A DNA stretch of 64,000 bases from Staphylococcus hyicus (lineage in GTDB: Bacteria > Bacillota > Bacilli > Staphylococcales > Staphylococcaceae), in assembly GCF_000816085.1 (NCBI RefSeq), contig NZ_CP008747.1, forward strand, positions 124,001-188,000, read 5' to 3'. This document shows positions 10,706 to 19,560 of the stretch, piece after piece (positions within the stretch are counted from its first letter, which is position 1; the number at the start of each line of letters is the position of its first letter). The notes below the pieces were generated by a model. It had not been told where the DNA came from and did not search any database. It saw only the letters and a list, made by a program, of their open reading frames with translations. A program made the translations under genes and the position numbers.

Positions 10706-11284
10706 ATGGAAGTAGGTCATCATATTAAAGCATATCGAACAGCGATGCAGTTATCTCAAAGTGACTTAGCTGAGAGGATTTATGTATCGACGCAAACCAT
10801 CTCGAATTGGGAGAACGAAAGAAGTTATCCGGATTTACAAAATTTAATTTACCTATCTGAAGTGTTCAACATTTCCTTAGATCAACTTGTTAGAGGAGAT
10901 GTAGAAGAAATGAAACATAACATTGATAGATCAAATATGGATCGTTATGGCAATATCATGCTGATAAGTATGTTTTTAACCGCAGTTTCCTTTGCGGCAG
11001 CACTCAAGTATAGTGAAGGATGGTTTGGATTTTTGGGTCCTTTTGTAATTTGGTTAATTTCCATGTATAGTGCAATAAAAGTAGATAAAATTAAGAAGAA
11101 ACATGATGTTAAAACGTATAAAGAAATCGTCGATTATATGGAAAATGGTAAGAAAACAAAATCAATAGAAAAACACAAGTATAAAAATGGGTTAGAAACA
11201 GTTTTTATTGTGACATGTGTCGTGGGAGTGTTTTTACTCATTACATTTATAAGTATTTGGTTATTTAACAAATTACCTTTTTAA
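10706..11284 (+). CDS. XRE-family regulator with C-terminal membrane segments
   Basis: A 192-residue protein with an N-terminal helix-turn-helix of the Cro/C1 type (residues about 5-60: SQSDLAERIYVSTQTISNWENERSYPD is the classic core, split here only for description). It is followed by a linker and two to three hydrophobic segments (about 80-120 and 165-187), so it is probably membrane-tethered. The ATG at 10706 is 9 bases after AAGGAG; a TTG two codons earlier is too close to that site. It is 12 bases upstream of the deaminase gene and likely cotranscribed. Target and signal are unknown. Similar HTH-membrane proteins are common in Firmicutes and often sense envelope or peptide signals. Confidence 0.8.
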   Translation: MEVGHHIKAYRTAMQLSQSDLAERIYVSTQTISNWENERSYPDLQNLIYLSEVFNISLDQLVRGDVEEMKHNIDRSNMDRYGNIMLISMFLTAVSFAAALKYSEGWFGFLGPFVIWLISMYSAIKVDKIKKKHDVKTYKEIVDYMENGKKTKSIEKHKYKNGLETVFIVTCVVGVFLLITFISIWLFNKLPF

Positions 11285-11296
11285 AGGAGCATTTAT

Positions 11297-11713
11297 ATGA
11301 CTATTGAAAAGCAATTATATGAAGAAGCTGTGAAGTTTATTCAACACAGGTACCCTACAGGCTGGGGTGGTGCAGCTGCAATGTATTCTAAACAAGGTCA
11401 AATTTATATTTCAGTAGCGCCTGAGATTATAAATGCTGGCACAGCGCTATGTATAGAAACAGGTGCGATTTTAGAAGCGCATAAAAATGAGGACGTCATT
11501 ACGCATAGCATTTGCGTAGTAAGAGGTGATGAACATAGTGATTTTAAAATTTTAACCCCGTGTGGTATTTGTCAAGAACGTCTCCGTTATTGGGGAGACG
11601 ATGTCAAAGTTGCGGTGACAAATCCAGACAGTAAATTAATATACAAACCACTAAAAACACTTCAACCCTATCATTGGAGCGAAGCATATGATGATTTGAT
11701 TGATTACAGTTAA
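11297..11713 (+). CDS. cytidine/blasticidin-S deaminase-like zinc enzyme
   Basis: A 138-residue cytidine-deaminase-fold protein. The zinc-site motifs are visible: CIETGA (Cys ligand plus the proton-shuttle Glu, about residues 53-58) and PCGICQERL (PCxxC, about 93-101). Length matches the small tetrameric cytidine deaminase/blasticidin-S deaminase group. AAAGGAG precedes the ATG. It probably hydrolyses the amino group of a cytidine-type nucleoside; the true substrate is not readable from sequence. Position directly after the XRE regulator suggests a two-gene unit. Confidence 0.8.
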   Translation: MTIEKQLYEEAVKFIQHRYPTGWGGAAAMYSKQGQIYISVAPEIINAGTALCIETGAILEAHKNEDVITHSICVVRGDEHSDFKILTPCGICQERLRYWGDDVKVAVTNPDSKLIYKPLKTLQPYHWSEAYDDLIDYS

Positions 11714-11780
11714 CGTAAACAGAAACTATCAAGAAAGCCTTAAAGTAGATTTACAATGAAACTTAACTACAAAATATGTT

Positions 11781-11818
11781 AAATCCCTTTCAATAAATAA
11801 TGATTGAGAGGGATTTTT
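11781..11818 (+). terminator. terminator after the deaminase gene
   Basis: AAATCCCTTTCAAT / ATTGAGAGGGATTT hairpin with a short loop and five T residues. A near-identical copy occurs at 19561-19598 as the left end of a duplicated segment. Confidence 0.8.
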
Positions 11819-12084
11819 AGTTTTATAGAAATAGATAAAGAAGTAAAACAAGTAAATTTAAAACATGAAATACGTTTATAAATAAGAAGTTATAAAGCTT
11901 AAAAGTAATGAAAAAATACATGGATTACACAATCAATTTTTAGTATTATTAGAGTGTAATGAATATTTTATTTTAATAAGAAACATCAGAATATTCGACC
12001 ACATTTAAAAATTAAATAAATGTATTCAAAGAAATGCTTTAGTATAAAGGTTCAATTACACAAACTTATGACACGGGGGTAACT
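11781..12084 (+). repeat. 304-bp direct repeat, left copy
   Basis: The terminator hairpin plus the following AT-rich leader up to the first lipoprotein ATG recurs at 19561-19863 with only scattered differences. Shared landmarks include the segments AATATTCGACC and ACGGGGGTAACTATG. It serves as promoter/leader for the lipoprotein gene on both sides. No other gene is seen in 11714-12084. Confidence 0.85.
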
Positions 12085-12858
12085 ATGATACATATAAAAA
12101 AATTAAGTCTATGCATTGGTTTAGTAGTACTTACAATAATGATGGGAGGATGTGGTTTAATGAGTAAAAAAAACGAAATTAAAGAGAGCTTTGAAGAAAA
12201 GCTTAGTATGTATCCAATTAAAAACTTAGAAGACTTTTATGATAAAGAAGGCTTCAGAGATGGGGAATTTGATAAGAATGATAAAGGGACATGGATATTA
12301 AACTCGAGTATCGCTGTAAGAGAAAGTAAAGATGGTGATTTAAATGTCAAAGGCATGGTACTAGATATTAATCGAAATACGAAAATATCTAAAGGTCAAT
12401 ATTATTACAAAACAATTAAGGAGGATAGTAAGGGTAGAATTTATAAACAAGAGAAAAATTATCCTGTTAAATTAGAAAACAATAAGATAGTGCCTTTAAA
12501 ACCAATAAATGATGAAAAAATCAGAAAAGAAATAGAAGATTTTAGATTTTTTGTACAATATGCGAATTTCAAAGATTTAAATTCATATGGCCAAGGTAAT
12601 TTTGACTACAACCCGAATGTGCCGAGTTATTCAGCAGAATATCAATTATCAAATAATGATTATAATGTAAAACAATTAAGGAAGCGATATAACATATCAA
12701 CGAATAAAGCTCCTAAATTGATATTAACAGGAGTAGGTGAGTTTAAAGGATCTTCAGTTGGTTATAAGAACCTTAAAATGGAATTCGAACAAAATGAAGA
12801 AAAAAGCACCAACTTTAGTGATACAGTAAGTTATAAGCCAAGTAGGGTAGAAGAATAA
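12085..12858 (+). CDS. tandem-type lipoprotein (DUF576), putative immunity to the lipase toxin
   Basis: A 257-residue lipoprotein: n-region MIHIKK, hydrophobic core and lipobox MGGC (lipidated Cys23). Family landmarks follow: [29 protein letters not shown] (quoted in part), [15 protein letters not shown] and [10 protein letters not shown]. It begins after ACGGGGGTAACT. The stop TAA overlaps the toxin ATG (TAATG), so toxin and lipoprotein translation are coupled. In S. aureus, lipoproteins of this family (TilA) neutralise the type VII-secreted lipase TslA outside the membrane; the same role is inferred here from family and adjacency. The related vSa-alpha Lpl lipoproteins have also been tied to host-cell invasion, so immunity is not the only possible role. 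Confidence 0.85.
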   Translation: MIHIKKLSLCIGLVVLTIMMGGCGLMSKKNEIKESFEEKLSMYPIKNLEDFYDKEGFRDGEFDKNDKGTWILNSSIAVRESKDGDLNVKGMVLDINRNTKISKGQYYYKTIKEDSKGRIYKQEKNYPVKLENNKIVPLKPINDEKIRKEIEDFRFFVQYANFKDLNSYGQGNFDYNPNVPSYSAEYQLSNNDYNVKQLRKRYNISTNKAPKLILTGVGEFKGSSVGYKNLKMEFEQNEEKSTNFSDTVSYKPSRVEE

Positions 12859-14318
12859 TGTCTAAACAAGAATACAAAATTAGCGCTAATAAAATAAAAT
12901 ATAATACTGAAGAATCAACTGCAGTCTCTTTAATTAGTTATGAAATTGAAAACGCCAATTATAAAGGGTTAAATAAACATGAAATTTATGGACAAATAGA
13001 TCAACTTAAAGTCAATAAAGATTTCCCTAAAAACCTTGAATATGTGGATAGTCATACGGACCCAATTACAGGTACTACTGTTGCAGCATTTGAAAATACC
13101 GATACTGGAAAAGTAATTGTTGGAATGGCAGGAACAAATGTGCACATGGAAGAGGCTAAAGCAACTCATGATGATTTAATCAATTTTACAAATCCAGTAA
13201 GTGCTGGACTTTGGGGTTTTAAAGAATCACTAAATGCGATATCTTTAATTAAAAAAAATCCTGATGATTATTTAACTTATCTCAAATCGAAGCGTCAAAA
13301 CTATATTGATACTTTAGGTACCATACAAGATATCGGTGCGGATATTAATATCTCTACACATAGTGTTTCAGATACTGACCTTCATTTTATGAGCACTCAA
13401 AATTTTATTAAAGACTTAAAAAAAGAGCATGATATAGATACTATTACCGGGCATTCATTGGGTGGAAGAGATGCAATGATTTTGGGAATGAGTAATGATA
13501 TAGATAACATCATTACATACAATACTGCTCCTATTAATGTTAAAAGTATAAGAATACTAGTACCATTATTAACATTAACTGAAGCCGCTAGAGACGATAA
13601 CATAGAAAACATGATAAATAATTATGATGGGAAGATTACTCATTTTATTTCTGATGAAGATGAATTAAATGGGGTTGTTAATCAGTTCACACATGTTTTA
13701 CCAGGAAAACGAATTATAATACCTAATGGTAAAAATCATTCTATGGGCGGATTTTTAAGTAAATATGAACAAATGATTATCACAAATAGTTTAAATAAGC
13801 CAAATGAATTTAAAAATGAGATGAAAAAATCTTTTAAAAAGAATAACAATTACACTAAAAGTAAATTAAATGAAATCAACGACATCAAAAATGCAATGGT
13901 TATGCAAAATGGGGGTGGCGCATTATCCTCGTCACAACAAAAATTGTTAGAATATGTTACTGCATTAGTGATAGTTAAGGGGTTAAGTCAACAACTTACA
14001 AGTGATATCGAGCAATTGAATAAAATGTATGAGGAGATTAAAGACACCTTTAAAAATAATTGGGAAGATGCCTTAGAATCAGGAGAGACTATGGGTAGTA
14101 ACCTTTCTTCTCAAGAAATTATGGATGCTTTATACGAAGGAGGTGTCTATGAAGATAAATTGGTAACGATTCCTTTCGAAAAGATTTCTGAGAAGTTAAA
14201 GAAATTAAATGCAACTGCTACACAGTATCGTGAATTTATTACTAAAGTTGAAGATAGTATTGATGAAATTATTAATAATGATCAAATGTTAGCAAATCAA
14301 ATAGGTGGATTACTATGA
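12858..14318 (+). CDS. tslA: TslA-like T7SS lipase toxin, reversed domain order
   Basis: A 486-residue protein with an N-terminal alpha/beta-hydrolase and a C-terminal helical region. The nucleophile elbow GHSLGG gives Ser200; Asp266 or Asp268 (FISDEDE) and His294 (GKNHSMGG) are plausible partners in the triad. Residues about 310-486 are Lys/Glu-rich helices resembling the LXG-type targeting region, which in most T7SS toxins lies at the N-terminus; the reversed arrangement is the hallmark of S. aureus TslA. There is no signal peptide. It overlaps the upstream lipoprotein (TAATG) and the downstream small gene (ATGA). By family it would be a phospholipase delivered by the T7SS into rival cells. 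Identification is by domain layout and gene context, not alignment. No T7SS core genes are in the window. Confidence 0.78.
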   Translation: MSKQEYKISANKIKYNTEESTAVSLISYEIENANYKGLNKHEIYGQIDQLKVNKDFPKNLEYVDSHTDPITGTTVAAFENTDTGKVIVGMAGTNVHMEEAKATHDDLINFTNPVSAGLWGFKESLNAISLIKKNPDDYLTYLKSKRQNYIDTLGTIQDIGADINISTHSVSDTDLHFMSTQNFIKDLKKEHDIDTITGHSLGGRDAMILGMSNDIDNIITYNTAPINVKSIRILVPLLTLTEAARDDNIENMINNYDGKITHFISDEDELNGVVNQFTHVLPGKRIIIPNGKNHSMGGFLSKYEQMIITNSLNKPNEFKNEMKKSFKKNNNYTKSKLNEINDIKNAMVMQNGGGALSSSQQKLLEYVTALVIVKGLSQQLTSDIEQLNKMYEEIKDTFKNNWEDALESGETMGSNLSSQEIMDALYEGGVYEDKLVTIPFEKISEKLKKLNATATQYREFITKVEDSIDEIINNDQMLANQIGGLL

Positions 14319-14641
14319 TATTTAAAGATATTAATGACATAAAAACGTTGGAAGATGCTTATGAGTATGAAAAAAAGCAGATAGCTAAAAAATTTGAAGA
14401 ACTCCATGATTTTAAACATCAGTTGAGAATGGAAAATGAACGTAGTTATGACGCATTTTTATATTTAAAGCAAAAAATGAATTATAGCGAAGAATCTAAC
14501 AAAAAAATGTTAAATTTAATGGAAGAATTCGACTCTGAGGTAGATAGTTATGTGAGACGTACTGAAAGAGAAATCCTAGAGTATCAAGATAAACTTAAAA
14601 AAGCATATTTAAGACATTCTGACAATTTGATAAGAAGGTGA
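14315..14641 (+). CDS. small helical T7SS partner of the lipase toxin (TlaA-like)
   Basis: A 108-residue, highly charged, all-helical protein (coiled-coil heptads from about residue 15 to 100), with no signal peptide or membrane segment. Its ATG overlaps the toxin stop (ATGA). Size and position match the two small alpha-helical proteins (TlaA1/TlaA2) that bind the C-terminal domain of TslA and target it for secretion. Which of the two this corresponds to cannot be decided here. Confidence 0.65.
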   Translation: MIFKDINDIKTLEDAYEYEKKQIAKKFEELHDFKHQLRMENERSYDAFLYLKQKMNYSEESNKKMLNLMEEFDSEVDSYVRRTEREILEYQDKLKKAYLRHSDNLIRR

Positions 14642-14647
14642 TGATTA

Positions 14648-14935
14648 GTGAACCTATCAGGAGAAATAATAATTGATGTAGATATTGTTAATGGGCTAAA
14701 AAAAGAATTTCAAAAAATGAAAATTACTTACATCATTTCACCAGAACACAATAAAAGACATACAGAAATAAAAAAAACGTTAGAAGATCAAGAATCTAAT
14801 TTAATTGATATTATTAATTCTCACTGTTCAGCATTTAATAAAGAATTTGATGGTGTTGCTAAAGGGGATTGGACGAAAAGTGCAATGGAAGAATTAAGTC
14901 AAATAAACACCAATTTGAAAAGTATCGCTGAATAA
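14648..14935 (+). CDS. small WXG100-like partner of the lipase toxin (TlaA-like)
   Basis: A 95-residue helical protein starting at a GTG with AAGGTGATG upstream, 6 bases after the previous stop. Its size, a single GDWTKSA motif near residue 76-82 (a WxG-like turn) and the helical pattern fit the small WXG100/DUF3130-type partners encoded beside LXG toxins. It is followed by a strong terminator, so it closes the toxin operon. Confidence 0.62.
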   Translation: MNLSGEIIIDVDIVNGLKKEFQKMKITYIISPEHNKRHTEIKKTLEDQESNLIDIINSHCSAFNKEFDGVAKGDWTKSAMEELSQINTNLKSIAE

Positions 14936-15022
14936 CTAGTATTAATTTAATTAAAGTGTTTTGAATATTCGGATAAGTAAAGAAGGAATAACTGTGACAA
15001 TATAAATTTTTATCCATACTAA

Positions 15023-15058
15023 GGAACTTTTAAAGCACTGTCTTTAAAAGGTCTTTTC
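15023..15058 (+). terminator. terminator closing the toxin operon
   Basis: GGAACTTTTAAAG / CTTTAAAAGGTC hairpin with a 6-base loop followed by TTTT. It separates the toxin operon from the lipoprotein array, which therefore needs its own promoter (not clearly identifiable in 15059-15117). Confidence 0.75.
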
Positions 15059-15117
15059 TATTAAAAAGAAGGCAATCAATTTGAAATCGACGGCCTTTAG
15101 AATTGCGTGGTGAAACT

Positions 15118-15877
15118 TTGAAATACATACAAAAGTTATATATATTTAATCTTGATAATTGTCATGATTACATTAACGGCTTGCGTATTTGGGAGTAAGA
15201 AAAACGAAATTAAAGAGAGCTTTGAAGAAAAGCTTAGTATGTATCCCATTAAAAATTTAGAAGACTTCTATGATAAAGAAGGCTTTAGAGATGGGGAATT
15301 TGATAAGAATGATAAAGGGACGTGGCTCTTAAATTCGAGAATGGTAATTAAACGTAAAACAGATGACAAGCTCATAGTTAAAGGGATGGTATTGAATATC
15401 AACAGAAACACGAGAACATCTGAGGGAAAATATTTTATAAGTTATATAGGTGAAGAGTCTTATAAAGATAACTATGAAGAAAGCTATCCGGTTAAAATGG
15501 TTAATAATAAAATTGTTCCAACCAAAGTTATTAAAGATAAAAAAATATTAGATGAAATAGAGAATTTTAAATTTTTTGTACAATATGCGAATTTTAAAGA
15601 TCTAAATTCATATGGCCAAGGTCATTTTGATTACAATCCGAATGTGCTAAGTTATTCTGCAGAATATCAATTATCGAATGAGGATGAAAATGTAAAACAA
15701 TTGAGAAATCAGTATGATATTCCGTCAGATAGAGCACCTAAATTGATTTTAAAGGGTGTTGGAGAATTCAAAGGATCATCTATAGGTTATAAAAATTTAG
15801 AAATAGTATTTGAGCAAAATGAGGATGAAGCTATTTATTACGGTGATACGGTAGACTATCAACCAAGTAGAGAGTGA
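15118..15877 (+). pseudogene. tandem-type lipoprotein with frameshifted signal peptide
   Basis: The mature part (from the Cys of LTAC, about base 15182, to the stop at 15877) is an intact DUF576 lipoprotein. The signal peptide is split. A TTG start at 15118 reads KYIQKLYI and then leaves frame, while the lipoprotein frame has a stop (TGA, 15119-15121) upstream and its first start-like codons are TTG 15152 and ATG 15167. Removing one T from the TTT at 15145-15147 restores a continuous signal peptide (KYIQKLYI joined to LILIIVMITLTAC). As it stands, only a short h-region with no positive n-region could be made, so export is doubtful. The 3' end overlaps the next open frame. Confidence 0.72.
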
Positions 15878-15990
15878 TGAAAATGTGTAAAGATGACTCC
15901 GAAATAAAAGCGGATAGTTCTAATGTAACAACTAATATTTTTAAATTCATGAAATTAAAAAATATAATACCTTTAAATGGAAATTGTATT

Positions 15991-16758
15991 ATGAAGAAAA
16001 TATCGTTAAGTATAATTTTGATTACAATAGTAATTATAAGTTCAAGTTGTGGTCTCATGAGTAATAAAAACAAGATTAAAGAGAGTTTTGAAGAAAAGCT
16101 TAGTATGTACCCTATTAAAAACTTAGCAGACTTTTATGATAAGGAAGGCTTTAGAGATTCGGAATTTGATAAGAATGATAAAGGGACATGGATAATAAAA
16201 TCAAAAATGGCTATAAGAGAATCAAAAGATGATGCGCTTAAGGTCAAAGGTATGGTCTTACGTATAAATAGAAATACAAAACTAGCTGACGGAGAGTATT
16301 ACACTGAAACATATAAAGAAAATGAAAAAGGAGAAGTAGAAAAAAATGAAACAAATTATCCTATTAGATTAGAAAACAATAAAATTGTTCCTTCAAAACC
16401 TATAAAAGATGAAGAAATCAGAAAAGAAATAGGCGATTTTAGATTTTTTATCCAATATGCGAATTTTAAAGATCTCAATTCATATGGCCAAGGTAATTTG
16501 GATTGTAATCCCAATGTGCCGAGTTATTCCGCTGAATATCAATTATCAAATGATGATTATAATGTAAAACAATTGAGGAAACGATATAATATTCCGACAG
16601 ATAAGGCGCCAAAAATGATATTAAAGGGGATAGGTGAGTTCAAAGAGTCTTCATTAGGATATAAAAGGCTTGAAATTGAATTTGAGAAAAATAAAGAAAA
16701 GAGTATCTACTTTACAGATACTGTTAGTTATAAATCTAGTAGGAATGTATATAAATGA
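15991..16758 (+). CDS. tandem-type lipoprotein (array copy 3)
   Basis: DUF576 lipoprotein of 255 residues from the internal ATG at 15991 (MKKISLSIILIT), lipobox SSSC. The open frame extends back to GTG 15874/ATG 15877, which overlaps the previous stop. Those first 39 codons (MCKDDSEIKADSSNVTT and on) look like a degraded toxin N-terminus rather than a signal peptide, so 15991 is preferred, although its ribosome site (GGAAA) is weak. A Tyr conserved in the family is Cys here (NLDCNP). The stop overlaps the next ATG (ATGA). Putative immunity or decoy lipoprotein. Confidence 0.82.
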   Translation: MKKISLSIILITIVIISSSCGLMSNKNKIKESFEEKLSMYPIKNLADFYDKEGFRDSEFDKNDKGTWIIKSKMAIRESKDDALKVKGMVLRINRNTKLADGEYYTETYKENEKGEVEKNETNYPIRLENNKIVPSKPIKDEEIRKEIGDFRFFIQYANFKDLNSYGQGNLDCNPNVPSYSAEYQLSNDDYNVKQLRKRYNIPTDKAPKMILKGIGEFKESSLGYKRLEIEFEKNKEKSIYFTDTVSYKSSRNVYK

Positions 16759-17678
16759 GAAAAGAAGAATTCAAACTCAGTGCTAATAAAATAAATGATA
16801 AATCCGTGCCAATGAAAAATTTTTGTAAAGATGAAAATAAAGTGACAAGTTTATCTTGTCAATATGAGAAATACCACTCAGTACGCACCTTCAAGAAGCT
16901 ATTTTTAAGCATTATGTTAATTATTATAATGATAGTTAGCTCAAGTTGTGGGTTTATAGATAATGAAAATAGTGAAGAAACACGTTCTGAAAAAAAGATT
17001 AAACAAAGTTTTAATAAATCATTAGAAATGTACCCTATTAAAAATTTAGAAGATTTCTATGATAAAGAAGGCCTTAGAGATGCTGAATTTAAAAAGAATG
17101 ATAAAGGGACATGGAATTTGTATTCATCAATGGCCATTAAACGTAATCATTATGATAATTATACAATTAAAGGCATGTTATTGACTATAAACAGAAACAC
17201 TAGGAAGTCTGAAGGAGAATATTTTGTTATAAACAAATATGAAGATAAAAAAGGTGTAATTAGAGATAGAGAAAAGAACTATCCAGTTACATTAACAAAT
17301 AATAAAATAATCCCTAAAAAACCTATTGAAGATGAAAAAATTAGAAGGGAAATAGAAGATTTTAGATTTTTTGTGCAATATGCGAATTTTAAAGATTTAG
17401 ATTTATATAGTTCAGGTGATTTTGACTACAATCCGAATGTACCAAGTTATTCTGCAGAATATCAATTAACGAATGATGATTATAACGTAAAACAATTGAG
17501 AAAAAGGTATGATATTCCAACAGATAAAGCACCTAAATTGATTTTAAAGGGTGTTGGAGAATTTAAGAGATCTTCTATAGGATATAAAAATCTAGAGATA
17601 AATTTTGAAGATAAGAATGGAAGAAGAATTCATTTCGCAGATAGTATTGATTTAAAGCCTAGTGAGGATGGGGATTAA
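16755..17678 (+). CDS. tandem-type lipoprotein fused to a toxin 5' stub (array copy 4)
   Basis: A 307-residue open frame. Residues 1-17 (MRKEEFKLSANKINDKS) align with the lipase toxin's N-terminus (MSKQEYKISANKIKYNT). The lipoprotein signal (RTFKKLFLSIMLIIIMIV, lipobox SSSC) begins only at about residue 44. Unlike its neighbours, there is no ATG, GTG or TTG immediately before the signal; a GTA occupies the expected place. Translation therefore seems to have to begin in the stub, giving a signal anchor preceded by about 43 hydrophilic residues. The start is coupled to the preceding gene (ATGA), and the stop overlaps the next stub (TAATG). Whether it is still lipidated is uncertain. Confidence 0.75.
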   Translation: MRKEEFKLSANKINDKSVPMKNFCKDENKVTSLSCQYEKYHSVRTFKKLFLSIMLIIIMIVSSSCGFIDNENSEETRSEKKIKQSFNKSLEMYPIKNLEDFYDKEGLRDAEFKKNDKGTWNLYSSMAIKRNHYDNYTIKGMLLTINRNTRKSEGEYFVINKYEDKKGVIRDREKNYPVTLTNNKIIPKKPIEDEKIRREIEDFRFFVQYANFKDLDLYSSGDFDYNPNVPSYSAEYQLTNDDYNVKQLRKRYDIPTDKAPKLILKGVGEFKRSSIGYKNLEINFEDKNGRRIHFADSIDLKPSEDGD

Positions 17679-17761
17679 TGTCTAAACAGAAGTGTGAAAT
17701 TATCATTACTAAAATGGCCGATAAAAGTAAAAAGTTTAATAAATTTTATGGAAACGTCGTT
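17678..17761 (+). pseudogene. toxin 5' stub before array copy 5
   Basis: ATG at 17678 overlaps the preceding stop (TAATG). The first codons encode MSKQKCEIIITKMADKS, resembling the TslA-like N-terminus, then run in frame into the lipoprotein gene at 17762. Confidence 0.7.
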
Positions 17762-18550
17762 ATGAAGAAAATATCTTTAAGTATGGTTTTGATTTTATTA
17801 ATAGTGGCTCTTTCAAGTTGTGGCTTTATAGATAATGAAAATAGTGAAGAAACACGTTCCGAAAAAAAGATTAAACAAAGCTTCAATAAATCATTAGAAA
17901 TGTATCAGATTAAAAATCTGGAAGACTTCTATGATATGGAAGGTTTTCGAGATGGAGAATTCAATAAGAATGACAAAGGGACCTGGGTCTTATATTCGGG
18001 AATGTCTATACAACGAAATAAAGGTGATGCATTAATTAGAAAAGCCATGGTGTTACATATAAATAGGAATAGTAGACAGTCTTCGGGAGAATATATTATT
18101 GCAAAAGTTAGAAAGAATAATAAAGGTAATTTAGAGAGTAATGAAGAAAAATATCCGGTAGTTTTGATAAATAATAAAATTGTACCTAAAGAAGATATTA
18201 AAGATGAAAATATCAAAAAGGAGATAGAAGACTTTAGATTCTTTGTACAATATGCGAATTTTAATGATCTAAATTCATATGGCCAAGGTCATTTTGATTA
18301 TAATCCCAATGTGCCAAGTTATTCAGCTGAATATCAATTATCAAATAATGATTATAATGTAAAACAATTGAGGAAGCGATATGACATTCCAACGAATAAG
18401 GCTCCTAAATTGATATTAGATGGGAAAGGTAAAATTGAAAGTTCAACGGTTGGATATAAGAGGGTTCAAGTTGAGTTTGAAGAGAATGAAGAATCGAGTA
18501 TATTCTATACTGATTTAACTGATTTTAAACCCAGTGAGGATGTGAATTAA
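17762..18550 (+). CDS. tandem-type lipoprotein (array copy 5)
   Basis: A 262-residue DUF576 lipoprotein, start [13 protein letters not shown], lipobox LSSC. The open frame reaches back through the toxin stub to 17678. GGAAA upstream of 17762 is a weak ribosome site, so coupled initiation at 17678 is an alternative. After the Cys it shares the [20 protein letters not shown] insert only with copy 4, marking these two as the closest pair. It ends in TAATG with the next stub. Confidence 0.82.
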   Translation: MKKISLSMVLILLIVALSSCGFIDNENSEETRSEKKIKQSFNKSLEMYQIKNLEDFYDMEGFRDGEFNKNDKGTWVLYSGMSIQRNKGDALIRKAMVLHINRNSRQSSGEYIIAKVRKNNKGNLESNEEKYPVVLINNKIVPKEDIKDENIKKEIEDFRFFVQYANFNDLNSYGQGHFDYNPNVPSYSAEYQLSNNDYNVKQLRKRYDIPTNKAPKLILDGKGKIESSTVGYKRVQVEFEENEESSIFYTDLTDFKPSEDVN

Positions 18551-18639
18551 TGTCTAAACAGAAATATAAAATTAGTATTACTAAAATAATCAATAAAGTT
18601 GAATCATTTTATGAATCCTATGTGAATGTCAGAGGGGTT
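18550..18639 (+). pseudogene. toxin 5' stub before array copy 6
   Basis: ATG overlaps the previous stop (TAATG). It encodes [17 protein letters not shown], close to the toxin N-terminus, in frame with the following lipoprotein at 18640. Confidence 0.72.
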
Positions 18640-19383
18640 ATGAAAAAAATATACCTAGGTATGAGTTTAATCATAATAATGATTTTTAGTTCAAGTTGTG
18701 GTCTTATGAGTAATAAAAACGAGATTAAAGAGAGCTTTGAAGAAAAGCTTAGTATGTATCCAATTAAAAACTTGGAAGACTTCTATGATAAAGAAGGCTT
18801 TAGAGATGGGGAATTTGATAAGAATGATAAAGGGACTTGGGTATTAAATTCTGAAATGGCAATACAAACTAATGGAGATGAAGATTTAATATCTAAAGGA
18901 ATGGTATTACGTATTAATAGAAATACAAGGCAAGCAGAAGGAGAATATTTTATTAGCCGCTTTAGGAATAGTAGACATAAAGAGGAAAAATATCCGGTGA
19001 AAATGGTAAATAATAAAATTATTCCTGCAGAATCTATAGAAAATAAAAAAGTTGAAAAAGAAATAGAAAACTTTAGATTCTTTGTACAATATGCGAATTT
19101 TAAAGATTTAAATTCATATGGCCAAGGTCATTTTGATTATAATCCGAATGTACCGAGCTATTCAGCAGAATATCAATTATCAAATGATGATTATAATGTA
19201 AAACAATTGAGGAAGCGTTATGACATCCCATCTAAACACGCACCAAAACTATTACTAAAAGGTACAGGTGAATTCAAAGGATCATCTATCGGATATCAGG
19301 ATCTTGAAATTCAGTTTGAAGAAAGTAAAAATAGAAATATTTTTTTTAATGATTTTGTAAATTTTCAACCAAGTAAGGATTAA
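18640..19383 (+). CDS. tandem-type lipoprotein (array copy 6)
   Basis: A 247-residue DUF576 lipoprotein beginning [14 protein letters not shown] after AGAGGGGTT, with lipobox SSSC and the [18 protein letters not shown] family start. The ribosome site supports 18640 over the upstream stub ATG. The C-terminal variable part ([14 protein letters not shown]) is most like copy 7. Last gene of the overlapping chain; a decayed toxin stub follows. Confidence 0.84.
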   Translation: MKKIYLGMSLIIIMIFSSSCGLMSNKNEIKESFEEKLSMYPIKNLEDFYDKEGFRDGEFDKNDKGTWVLNSEMAIQTNGDEDLISKGMVLRINRNTRQAEGEYFISRFRNSRHKEEKYPVKMVNNKIIPAESIENKKVEKEIENFRFFVQYANFKDLNSYGQGHFDYNPNVPSYSAEYQLSNDDYNVKQLRKRYDIPSKHAPKLLLKGTGEFKGSSIGYQDLEIQFEESKNRNIFFNDFVNFQPSKD

Positions 19384-19388
19384 AAGTG

Positions 19389-19501
19389 ATGCTTAAAGAA
19401 GAATATAGAATAAAATCTAATAATATAAAATCAGTAACTGAAGAAACAAGTGCAATATCTCTATTAGCTATGAGATTGAAAATGCAAATTATCATACATA
19501 A
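19389..19501 (+). pseudogene. decayed toxin 5' fragment
   Basis: From the ATG at 19389 the frame reads MLKEEYRIKSNNIKSVTEET, then SAISLL. A one-base deletion shifts the frame; the other frame continues SYEIENANY, matching the toxin's residues 27-35, and stops at 19499-19501. About 35 codons of toxin 5' sequence therefore survive. The rest of 19502-19863 is the terminator and leader repeat. Confidence 0.75.
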
Positions 19502-19560
19502 GGTAAAGACATCAATATACATTGATAGTATGACAATCAAACATAAACCCAAAGTATGTA

